DNA from: Flavobacteriales bacterium
GTDB lineage: Bacteria; Bacteroidota; Bacteroidia; Flavobacteriales_F; PHOS-HE28
Assembly (NCBI GenBank): GCA_020437875.1
Contig: JAGQVR010000175.1
Location: forward strand, 1 to 5,970
Reading direction: 5' to 3'
Length of the DNA stretch: 5,970 nucleotides
Below the pieces are notes generated by a model that saw only the letters and a program-made list of their open reading frames with translations, did not search any database and was not told the DNA's origin. The position numbers and the translations under genes are program-made. Positions 1 through 5,970 of this stretch are shown piece by piece (the first letter of the stretch is position 1; the number at the start of each line of letters is the position of its first letter).

Positions 1-1471
1 TACCACGATCGACAAGGACATGCAGCAGTACGGGGAATACGCCGTGCGCGAGCACCTGAGCACCGAACTGCAGCCCGACTTCTTCAAGGACCTCGCCCGC
101 AAGAAGAATCGCCCGTTCGATTTCCGGGTGACGCAGGCGGAGATCGATGGGATCCTGAACACGGCCATGAAGCGTAGCGTGCGCTACCGGATACTCACCG
201 GCAAGCAATGCCCGAACTGCGAACGCCCTGCGAAGTACATCGAGAAGACGAAACATGAGGGCAGCCAGCATTGGCACTGTCGCCCTGACGTCGGCGGCTG
301 CGACACCTATTGGGCGGTGGTGAAAGAGGACGACATCCCCAAGGTGTTCGACACGCCGGTGGCCATGCGCGTGTTCAGCTGGAAGGGGGAGATCGACACG
401 ACGATGAGCCCGATGGATTCCATCCGGTATTACAAGAGCTTCCTGCAGAGCGGCCTGCTGAGCATGGATCCGCACACCGGTTTCGTGAAGGCCTGGGTCG
501 GCGGTATCGACTTCAAGAATTTCCAGTACGACCATGTGGAGCAGGCGCGGCGACAGGTGGGATCGACCTTCAAGCCCTTCGTGTACGCCACGGCCATCCG
601 GGAAGGCATGGAACCCTGTCGCGAAGTGCCCAACCAGAAGGTCTGCTTCGACATGCCACCCGGCCAGCCGGACTGGTGCCCGGAGAACAGCGATGCCGTT
701 TATGGTGGGATGGTCACGGTGGAGTATGCGCTGGCCAACTCCATGAACACGGTGACGGCATGGTTGATGAAGCAGTACGGTCCGCAGGCGGTCACCGTGC
801 TGGCCCGCCACATGGGTGTGAAGAGCCCGCTCGAGCCCGTGCCCTCCCTGTGCCTCGGTGTGGCCGACCTCACCCTGATGGAGATGACCGGTGCGTTCAG
901 CTCCTTCGCCAACCAGGGCGTATACATCGAGCCGATCACCTTCACACGCATCGAGGACAAGAACGGCAACACGATCTACGATGTCCTGCCGACGACGTAC
1001 GAAGCGCTGGACGAACGGACCGCCTACATCATGTTGCAGATGCTGAAGGGTGTGACCGACGGCGCGTACAACCCGAGCACCGGCAAGGTGGTGGGTACCG
1101 GCCTGCGCCTGCGCACCAGCTGGGGCAACCGGCAGAAGTACGCGAACATCAAGTTCCCCACGGCTGGCAAGACGGGCACCACGCAGAACAACAGCGATGG
1201 CTGGTTCATCGGGATAACCCCCGATCTGGTGACCGGTGTTTGGACCGGTGCGGATGATCGCAGCGTGCGCTTCGCGAGCACCGACAAGGGACAAGGGGCC
1301 AACATGGCGTTGCCGATCTACGGCTACTACATGAACAAGGTGTACGCCGATCCGGACATCGAGATCAGCACGGGAGACTTTGAGCGCCCTGCGGGTGATC
1401 TCGGGGTCGAGGTCGATTGCCGCAAGAAGTCGGGCAGGGTGGATCCAGGAGCGAAGCCCACGTGGGATTGA
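1..1471 (+). CDS. mrcA: Penicillin-binding protein 1A (class A, bifunctional), 5'-truncated by the window edge
   Basis: Builds peptidoglycan in the periplasm: class A PBPs polymerise lipid II with an N-terminal GT51 domain and cross-link stem peptides with a C-terminal transpeptidase. Only the end of the GT51/linker region and the whole transpeptidase are present. The frame is open from base 2 (TTIDKDMQ) and the real start lies upstream. Numbering residues from the internal Met at base 20, the three penicillin-binding motifs are intact: STFK with nucleophile Ser182 and Lys185, SMN at 241-243, and KTGTT at 384-388. Residues 64-94 hold C-x2-C, then H84, H86, and C-x6-C, a zinc-ribbon-like module between the GT51 end and the FSWKGEID linker. 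Further cysteines are at 200, 209, 220, 278 and 467. The wording of the linker and of the KTG region resembles Bacteroidota PBP1A. The symbol follows the common name for the family; PBP1A against another class A subtype is less certain than the class itself. Confidence 0.93.
   Translation, partial: TTIDKDMQQYGEYAVREHLSTELQPDFFKDLARKKNRPFDFRVTQAEIDGILNTAMKRSVRYRILTGKQCPNCERPAKYIEKTKHEGSQHWHCRPDVGGCDTYWAVVKEDDIPKVFDTPVAMRVFSWKGEIDTTMSPMDSIRYYKSFLQSGLLSMDPHTGFVKAWVGGIDFKNFQYDHVEQARRQVGSTFKPFVYATAIREGMEPCREVPNQKVCFDMPPGQPDWCPENSDAVYGGMVTVEYALANSMNTVTAWLMKQYGPQAVTVLARHMGVKSPLEPVPSLCLGVADLTLMEMTGAFSSFANQGVYIEPITFTRIEDKNGNTIYDVLPTTYEALDERTAYIMLQMLKGVTDGAYNPSTGKVVGTGLRLRTSWGNRQKYANIKFPTAGKTGTTQNNSDGWFIGITPDLVTGVWTGADDRSVRFASTDKGQGANMALPIYGYYMNKVYADPDIEISTGDFERPAGDLGVEVDCRKKSGRVDPGAKPTWD
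209..301 (+). other. Zinc-ribbon-like four-cysteine segment within the PBP1A coding region
   Basis: In the PBP frame this stretch encodes CPNC, a charged segment of about 16 residues, then HWHC and, six residues later, a last Cys preceded by two glycines. The paired-cysteine knuckle layout (C64, C67, C87, C94, counted from the Met at base 20) is what is seen. That it binds zinc, or forms disulfides in the oxidising periplasm, is inference. It sits between a predicted helical linker (AMKRSVRYR) and the start of the FSWKGEID region that precedes the transpeptidase. Confidence 0.55.
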
Positions 1472-1518
1472 GGCTCTTGTGCTGATCCCTCCTTCCGGGC
1501 GGGTTCGAAGCACCCCGT

Positions 1519-1526
1519 TATCTTCG
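1519..1526 (+). promoter_or_regulatory. Possible Bacteroidota -7 element upstream of scoA
   Basis: TATCTTCG matches the Bacteroidota -7 consensus TAnnTTTG at all but one position. It lies in the only sizeable gap of the window, and would give a leader of roughly 10-15 bases before the scoA ATG. I see no good -33 TTTG partner at the expected distance, so this is a weak candidate that could be chance. Confidence 0.2.
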
Positions 1527-1544
1527 TCACCACAGCCTTACGGA

Positions 1545-2243
1545 ATGAACAAGATCGTGGAGTCCGCCGATGCAGCCCTTGACGGGTTGCAGGATGGAAT
1601 GACATTGATGGTCGGCGGGTTCGGCCTTTGTGGGATACCTGAGAAGAGCATCGCAGCGCTCGTTCGGCGTGGCGTGAAGGGCCTCACCTGCATCAGCAAC
1701 AACGCGGGGGTGGACGACTTCGGTCTGGGCCTGCTCCTTCAGACGCGCCAGATCAAGAAGATGATCAGCAGCTATGTGGGGGAGAACGCGGAGTTCGAGC
1801 GGCAGATGCTGAGCGGCGAGTTGCAGGTCGACCTGATCCCGCAGGGCACGTTGGCCGAACGCTGCCGTGCGGGCGGTGCGGGCATTCCCGCCTTCTTCAC
1901 ACCGGCCGGCTATGGCACCGAGGTGGCGGAGGGCAAGGAGACCCGCGAGTTCAATGGCAAGATGTACGTGCTGGAGGACTGGCTGCGCGCCGACTTCGCC
2001 CTGGTGAAGGCCTGGAAGGGCGACCGCTTCGGGAACCTGGTGTACAAGCGCACCGCGCGGAACTTCAACCCGATGATGGCGATGGCCGGCAAGATCACCG
2101 TGGCCGAGGTGGAGGAGCTGGTCGAACCCGGTGAGCTCGATCCGGACGAGATCCATACACCGGGGATCTTCGTGAACCGGATCTTCCAGGGAAAGGGCTA
2201 CGAGAAGCGCATCGAACAACGCACCACCCGCAAACGCAACTGA
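1545..2243 (+). CDS. scoA: 3-oxoacid (succinyl-CoA:acetoacetate) CoA-transferase subunit A
   Basis: Alpha subunit of a family I CoA-transferase, a cytoplasmic enzyme that moves CoA from succinyl-CoA to acetoacetate or a related 3-oxoacid during ketone-body, short-chain-acid or amino-acid use. The 232-residue product is the usual size for ScoA. The family signature is at residues 17-32 (DGMTLMVGGFGLCGIP), with the ENAEFE segment at 80-85 and the GTLAERCRAGGAGIPAF stretch from 101. The open frame extends back to 1380 into the PBP gene, but that extension has no family-like sequence, so ATG 1545 (MNKIVESADAAL) is chosen. No strong Shine-Dalgarno precedes it. scoB follows after two bases, so the subunits are almost surely co-translated. 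AtoD (acetate CoA-transferase) is a paralogous alternative; the C-terminal half (VLEDWLRADFALVKAWKGDR) looks more like SCOT. The substrate is inferred. Confidence 0.94.
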   Translation: MNKIVESADAALDGLQDGMTLMVGGFGLCGIPEKSIAALVRRGVKGLTCISNNAGVDDFGLGLLLQTRQIKKMISSYVGENAEFERQMLSGELQVDLIPQGTLAERCRAGGAGIPAFFTPAGYGTEVAEGKETREFNGKMYVLEDWLRADFALVKAWKGDRFGNLVYKRTARNFNPMMAMAGKITVAEVEELVEPGELDPDEIHTPGIFVNRIFQGKGYEKRIEQRTTRKRN

Positions 2244-2245
2244 GC

Positions 2246-2902
2246 ATGGCGCTGACGAAGGAACAGATGGCGCAGCGGATCGCGCGCGAGTTGAAGGACG
2301 GCTATTACGTGAACCTCGGCATCGGCATCCCGACGCTGGTGGCGAACTACGTGCCGGAAGGCATGAACATCGTCTTCCAGAGCGAGAACGGCATCCTTGG
2401 CATGGGCCCGTTCCCCTATGAGGGCGAAGAGGACGCGGATCTGATCAACGCGGGTAAACAGACCGTGACCCTGCTGCCCGGCAGCAGCATCTTCGACAGC
2501 AGCACCAGCTTTGCCATGATCCGCGGACAGCATGTGCAGCTCACCGTGCTCGGTGCCATGGAAGTGACCGACACCGGCGACATCGCCAACTGGAAGATCC
2601 CCGGTAAGATGGTGAAGGGCATGGGTGGCGCCATGGACCTGGTGGCCAGCGCCGAGAACATCATCGTGTGCATGATGCACGCCAACAAGGCGGGAGAGAG
2701 CAAGTTGCTGAAGAAGTGCTCCCTGCCCCTCACCGGTGTGAAGTGCGTGAAGAAGGTGGTCACCGATCTGGGGGTCTTCGACATCACGCCCGAAGGGTTC
2801 AAGCTCCTGGAACGTGCGCCCGGCGTGAGCGTGGAGGAGATCAAGGCCAAGACGGAAGGGCGCTTGGTGATCGGTCCGGACGTGGCGGAGATGATCTTGT
2901 GA
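2246..2902 (+). CDS. scoB: 3-oxoacid (succinyl-CoA:acetoacetate) CoA-transferase subunit B
   Basis: Beta subunit of the same CoA-transferase, carrying the catalytic glutamate that forms the covalent CoA thioester intermediate. The 218-residue product has the second family signature FQSENG at residues 44-49, with Glu47 as the expected catalytic residue, followed by ILGMGPFP. The N-terminal VNLGIGIPTLVANYVP, the TLLPGSSIFDSSTSFAMIRG region (75-94) and GAMEVTDTGDIANW (103-116) are all typical of ScoB and full length. ATG 2246 lies two bases after the scoA stop and gives the normal N-terminus (MALTKEQMAQRIA). The gene is intact, and base composition and codon use match scoA. The substrate (acetoacetate against another 3-oxoacid) cannot be read from the sequence. 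Confidence 0.95.
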   Translation: MALTKEQMAQRIARELKDGYYVNLGIGIPTLVANYVPEGMNIVFQSENGILGMGPFPYEGEEDADLINAGKQTVTLLPGSSIFDSSTSFAMIRGQHVQLTVLGAMEVTDTGDIANWKIPGKMVKGMGGAMDLVASAENIIVCMMHANKAGESKLLKKCSLPLTGVKCVKKVVTDLGVFDITPEGFKLLERAPGVSVEEIKAKTEGRLVIGPDVAEMIL

Positions 2903-2909
2903 TCCACTG

Positions 2910-4412
2910 ATGGGCTCTGTTAGCAGCACGACAGGTGCGTTGGTCCATCGCCCCCCCTGGTGGGTCTACCTGTTGCTGGCGGCGGTCATCTACTTTCCAC
3001 TGTTCCTGCATCTCGATGTTCTTCCGTTGAGGATCTGGGACGAAGCACGACAGGCGATCAATGCCTATGAAATGCTTCGATCCGGGGACCTGCTGGTAAC
3101 ACGATTCTACGGCGACCCGGAGATGTGGAGTACGAAGCCTCCGCTCTTGATCTGGTTTCAGGCGCTTTGTTATTTGTTGATAGGGCCTTCGGAACTCGCG
3201 CTTCGGCTGCCAGTCGCGATCGCGGCGTTGGCGATCTGCTATTCCATGCTGAGGGCGACATGGCGACACATGGATGATCCCTGGCTCGGGATCATCGCTG
3301 TACTGATCCTGGTAACGACCCCGGGTTTCATCGCGCTGCACATCGCGCGCACGGGTGATTTTGATGTGCCCCTGAGCCTGTTCATGTTATTGGGCGCATT
3401 CTCCATTCTGCAATGGACCGCACAAGGTGGTCGGCGACCGGCCTTCACCTTTTTCCTGTTCCTTTCATGTGCGGTGCTTACCAAGAGCATTCAGGGGCTT
3501 CTATTCCTTCCTGGCATAGGACTCTTCCTATTGGCCCAAGGCAAGGCAGGGGCGTTCCTACGAGAGCGCGGCACATGGTACGGCATCCTCGTTCTCCTGA
3601 TGATCGTTGCAGGGTTCTACCTCGGAAGAGAGGCGTCCAACCCGGGCTATTTACAAGCTGTTTGGGAGAATGAGCTGGGAGGAAGGTATGCTACGGTGAT
3701 CGAGGAGCACAAAGGACCTTGGAACTTCTATCTGCTCAGGTTCCTGGACCATGATCTTCTGCCTTGGTGGTGGCTCGTACTACCGGGCCTGCTCATTGGA
3801 CTTTTCCATCAGGACGTGCGGATAAGACGTTGGACGGGGATGTTCGGTAGCTTGGCGCTCACCTACCTGATCATCATCAGTGGTGCGAGCACGAAGCTGG
3901 AGTGGTACAGTGCGCCACTTTATCCGGTGTTCGCAGCGCTAGCAGCTGTTCCGATCCACTTCCTTTTCACTGTCCTGTTCCAGGAGACCTGGACGAACGG
4001 GTTGTTGCGCGGCCGTGTGCTGCCGTACATCCTGTTGTTCGTCGTCTTCCTGTTGCCATATAGCACCACCATTGCGCGCGTCTACTTCCCAAAGGAGCAT
4101 GATTGGGATGGTGAGATCTATGGTTGCGCCTATGCCATGCAAGATGCGTTACGAACGAACAGACCTTTCGATGTGGATGCCGTGTGCTATGATGCGTACA
4201 ATGCGCATCTGATGTTCTACATCTGGCGACTGAACGATCGAGGCGATCGCGTGCGGAGCATTTCCAAAGTGGCCTTGAAGCCTGGCATGAAGGCGATCCA
4301 CTCCGAGGCCTTCGTACGCTCGTACATAGAATCCAACTATACGTATGAACTCGAATCGTCCGAAGGTCCGGTGAACATCTATGTGATCAAAGGGTTCAAT
4401 AGCGTGCAATAG
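2910..4412 (+). CDS. Glycosyltransferase family 39-like (ArnT/PMT-like) multi-pass membrane protein
   Basis: A 500-residue inner-membrane protein of the GT-C fold type. Members transfer a sugar from a polyprenyl-phosphate carrier to a periplasmic acceptor such as lipid A, glycan or protein. The start is a short polar segment and a first membrane helix (about 17-39). Asp44-Glu45 (WDEAR) sits at the usual place of the catalytic acid in the first periplasmic loop. STKPPLLIW (74-82), ELALRLPVAIAALA (95-108), ARTGDFDVPL (146-155), LTKSIQG (190-196) and KLEWYSAPLYP (329-339) are all GT39-like. I count about 10-12 hydrophobic segments up to residue 388, then a soluble tail of about 110 residues, probably periplasmic. 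ATG 2910 is seven bases after scoB. The gene looks lower in G+C than its neighbours (about 45-55% in several sampled lines) and uses rarer codons (TTA, CGA, AGG). Donor sugar and acceptor are unknown. The family call is firm; the function is inferred. Confidence 0.82.
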   Translation: MGSVSSTTGALVHRPPWWVYLLLAAVIYFPLFLHLDVLPLRIWDEARQAINAYEMLRSGDLLVTRFYGDPEMWSTKPPLLIWFQALCYLLIGPSELALRLPVAIAALAICYSMLRATWRHMDDPWLGIIAVLILVTTPGFIALHIARTGDFDVPLSLFMLLGAFSILQWTAQGGRRPAFTFFLFLSCAVLTKSIQGLLFLPGIGLFLLAQGKAGAFLRERGTWYGILVLLMIVAGFYLGREASNPGYLQAVWENELGGRYATVIEEHKGPWNFYLLRFLDHDLLPWWWLVLPGLLIGLFHQDVRIRRWTGMFGSLALTYLIIISGASTKLEWYSAPLYPVFAALAAVPIHFLFTVLFQETWTNGLLRGRVLPYILLFVVFLLPYSTTIARVYFPKEHDWDGEIYGCAYAMQDALRTNRPFDVDAVCYDAYNAHLMFYIWRLNDRGDRVRSISKVALKPGMKAIHSEAFVRSYIESNYTYELESSEGPVNIYVIKGFNSVQ

Positions 4413-4435
4413 TGATCTTCGCAGCACCTGAAAGG

Positions 4436-5152
4436 ATGACCTTGAGCACCACCCTCTCCATCATCATCCCCGCCTATAACGAGGAGCGCACCATCCATCT
4501 GATCCTGGACAAGGTGAGGGCGGTGGATCTGCGTGACGGGATCGCGAAGGAGGTCATCATCGTGAACGATGGCTCCAAGGATGGAACGGTACCAGCCGTG
4601 GAGCGTTACATGGCGGAGAACCCGTCCTTCCCGATCAAGTTCTTCCAGCAGCCGAAGAACATGGGCAAGGGCGCGGCGATCCATCGGGGAATCAAGGAAG
4701 CCACGGGTGAGTACCTGATCGTTCAGGATGCCGACCTGGAGTACGATCCCCGCGAGTACAACGACCTGCTCCGGCCGATCTGCGAGGGATTCGCCGATGT
4801 GGTCTTCGGATCGCGCTTCATGGGGCACCATCCGCACCGCATCCTCTTCTTCTGGCACAGCCTCGGCAACAAGTTCCTCACCCATCTGTCCAATGCGTTC
4901 AACAATTTGAACCTGACGGACATGGAGACCTGCTACAAACTGATGCGCAGCGATATCGCCAAGGGGCTCGACCTGCGTGAGCGTCGCTTCGGCTTCGAGC
5001 CGGAGGTGACGGCGAAGCTCGCCCGTGTGAAGGGTGTGCGCATCTACGAGGTCGGCATCAGCTACTACGGGCGCACCTATGCCGAGGGCAAGAAGATCGG
5101 CTGGAAGGATGGCTTCAGGGCCATCTGGTGCATCGTCAAGTACGGCTTCTGA
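4436..5152 (+). CDS. Glycosyltransferase family 2, DPM1-like (polyprenyl-phosphate sugar synthase type)
   Basis: A cytoplasmic GT-A fold enzyme expected to move a sugar from a nucleotide donor to polyprenyl phosphate. From ATG 4436 it is 238 residues: IPAYNEE (11-17), VNDGSKDGT (43-51), KNMGKGAAIHRGIKEATG (74-91), a DAD metal-binding motif (98-100) in VQDADLEYDP, GSRF (125-128), TDMETCYKLM (161-170) and FGFEPEVTAK (186-195). There is no membrane helix, so it is the short DPM1 type rather than the GtrB type with C-terminal helices. A GTG at 4412, overlapping the previous stop by one base, would add eight residues. ATG 4436 is preferred because the family usually begins a few residues before the LSIIIPAYNEE strand; an AAAGG directly before it is too close to be a normal Shine-Dalgarno. 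Its place next to the GT39-like gene suggests a donor-maker and user pair, as with ArnC and ArnT. The sugar is not identifiable. Confidence 0.9.
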   Translation: MTLSTTLSIIIPAYNEERTIHLILDKVRAVDLRDGIAKEVIIVNDGSKDGTVPAVERYMAENPSFPIKFFQQPKNMGKGAAIHRGIKEATGEYLIVQDADLEYDPREYNDLLRPICEGFADVVFGSRFMGHHPHRILFFWHSLGNKFLTHLSNAFNNLNLTDMETCYKLMRSDIAKGLDLRERRFGFEPEVTAKLARVKGVRIYEVGISYYGRTYAEGKKIGWKDGFRAIWCIVKYGF

Positions 5153-5970
5153 ATGGGGAAGGGCGCGGTGCTGCCGGATGAGCGGTCGGCCATGCGCCTG
5201 CCGCTCGTGGTCGCCACGGTGGTGCTCGGCGTTCTCGGCATCTACGCCTGGCGCTATTATCTGGAGCGCACCGCCAGTTTCGACAGCGCCTTCTTCTCCT
5301 GGCTGATGATCGACGAAGGCCGGCCGATCAGCGTGCTCGGGCGTTACGGTTCCTGGATCGCGCAGGTGTTGCCGGTGCTGCTGATGAAGGCGGGGGCCTC
5401 CTTGGAGCTCGTGCTGCGCAGCTATTCGATCGCCTTCATCCTGCTGCATGCGCTCGTGCTGTATATCCTGGCCTTCCGGTTGAAGGAACGACGTGCCGTG
5501 GTGGGACTGGCGCTCACGCTCACCACCGCCTTCCATTACATGTTCTACTATGGCATCAGCGAGCTCTACCAAGGGCTTTCGCTGACCGTACTGTTATGGG
5601 TGCTGATCCGCAGGGCATGGACGGCGTCCTCGCCGATCCGATGGATGATCGCGGCGCTGCTGCTCAACGTCGTGATCTCCTTCTTCCACCAACTGCTCGT
5701 CCTTCCGCTTGGCTTCATCCTCGTGTACGAGGCCTTGGAGGAACAGCGATGGCGGAAATGGAATACCTGGCTGCTCGGCATCGTGCTGGTCGGCTGGTAC
5801 CTGCTGCGGATCTCCTTGATGACGAAGTCGAGCTATGAGGAAGCGCGCATGCCCCATGCGTCGGACCTCGTCACCTACTTCTTCCAGCTGCGTGAGCTGA
5901 ACAGCACCACCTACCTGTTGATGGTTTGGACCAAGTTCAAGGCCTTGCTGCTCGTGATCGGGGTGGGCTC
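5153..5970 (+). CDS. Uncharacterised multi-pass membrane protein, possibly GT-C-like, 3'-truncated by the window edge
   Basis: The frame from ATG 5153 is open to the last base, giving 272 codons with no stop. The ATG follows the TGA of the GT2 gene with no spacing, which points to translational coupling. A Met at codon 14 (base 5192) is an alternative start just before the first hydrophobic stretch. Hydrophobic segments lie at about residues 16-33, 66-80, 90-108, 115-133, 141-153, 164-192 and 205-222, alternating with short charged loops (KERR at 111-114, EEQRWRKW at 196-203). After the first helix comes FDSAFFSWLMIDEG (43-56), an acidic loop placed like the first periplasmic loop of GT-C enzymes. 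No definite family motif is recognised. By context and topology it could be a second lipid-linked-sugar transferase, a flippase-like protein or a polymer-export component; the GT-C idea is inference. That it is a real gene is well supported by frame, codon use and hydrophobic pattern. Confidence 0.8.
   Translation, partial: MGKGAVLPDERSAMRLPLVVATVVLGVLGIYAWRYYLERTASFDSAFFSWLMIDEGRPISVLGRYGSWIAQVLPVLLMKAGASLELVLRSYSIAFILLHALVLYILAFRLKERRAVVGLALTLTTAFHYMFYYGISELYQGLSLTVLLWVLIRRAWTASSPIRWMIAALLLNVVISFFHQLLVLPLGFILVYEALEEQRWRKWNTWLLGIVLVGWYLLRISLMTKSSYEEARMPHASDLVTYFFQLRELNSTTYLLMVWTKFKALLLVIGVG

Noticed and set aside
310..1257. A 315-codon open frame on the + strand in another frame of the PBP gene
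   Set aside because: The Gly/Arg/His-rich product has no motif, and the same bases encode the three intact penicillin-binding motifs in the real frame.
1496..1516. Possible terminator hairpin after the PBP stop codon (GGGT paired with ACCC)
   Set aside because: The stem is only about four base pairs with a seven-base loop and has no following T run, so it is not a credible intrinsic terminator.
1380..1544. Upstream extension of the scoA frame that overlaps the end of the PBP gene
   Set aside because: The extra 55 residues are Arg/Ser-rich and unlike any CoA-transferase. The family N-terminus begins at ATG 1545.
1527..2219. A 230-codon open frame on the - strand opposite scoA
   Set aside because: Low-complexity His/Leu/Ala-rich translation with no family motif, fully covered by the well-supported scoA gene.
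2471..2487. Perfect inverted repeat CTGCTGC-CCG-GCAGCAG inside scoB
   Set aside because: It falls on codons for the conserved LLPGSS segment and has no T run, so it is most likely a by-product of codon choice.
2198..2929. A 243-codon open frame on the - strand opposite scoB
   Set aside because: Antisense shadow: His- and Asp-rich product without motifs, opposite an intact catalytic subunit gene.
4235..4249. Two CGATCG palindromes three bases apart inside the GT39-like gene
   Set aside because: They arise from the repeated Asp-Arg codons of the segment NDRGDR. They occur once and show no sign of a regulatory site.
4379..5572. A 397-codon open frame on the - strand opposite the GT2 gene and the start of the last membrane gene
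   Set aside because: Its product is rich in His, Asp, Glu and Arg without domains, as expected for the antisense of a high-GC gene. The + strand frames carry clear GT2 motifs and a coherent membrane pattern.

Overview
The window is about 60% G+C, gene-dense, and all genes lie on the + strand. It looks like a piece of a Bacteroidota chromosome, possibly a high-GC member of the Flavobacteriales. This rests on remembered wording of the penicillin-binding protein (for example FSWKGEID, MSPMDSIRYYK and AGKTGTTQNNSDGWF) and on the lack of clear Shine-Dalgarno sequences before the genes. No tree or database search supports it, so the placement is inference.

Layout: (1) bases 1-1471 hold the C-terminal part of a class A penicillin-binding protein of the PBP1A type. 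The membrane anchor and most of the glycosyltransferase domain lie upstream of the window. (2) After a 73-base gap come scoA (1545-2243) and scoB (2246-2902), the two subunits of a 3-oxoacid CoA-transferase, two bases apart. (3) Seven bases later begins a surface-glycosylation group: a GT39/ArnT-like membrane glycosyltransferase (2910-4412), a DPM1-like GT2 family glycosyltransferase (start near 4436, end 5152), and an unrecognised multi-pass membrane protein whose ATG directly abuts the preceding TGA (5153) and which runs off the end of the window.

How the genes work together: ScoA and ScoB form one enzyme that moves CoA between succinyl-CoA and acetoacetate. The GT2 protein probably charges a polyprenyl phosphate with a sugar at the cytoplasmic face. 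The GT39-like protein, and perhaps the last membrane protein, could use that lipid-linked sugar on the periplasmic side. The spacing suggests that scoA through the last gene are co-transcribed, although the metabolic pair and the glycosylation genes have no obvious functional link.

I see no RNA genes, mobile elements, CRISPR arrays or convincing terminators. Most of the region is ordinary. The points most worth a second look are a four-cysteine, zinc-ribbon-like segment inside the penicillin-binding protein, the unrecognised last membrane protein, and the different base and codon use of the GT39-like gene.
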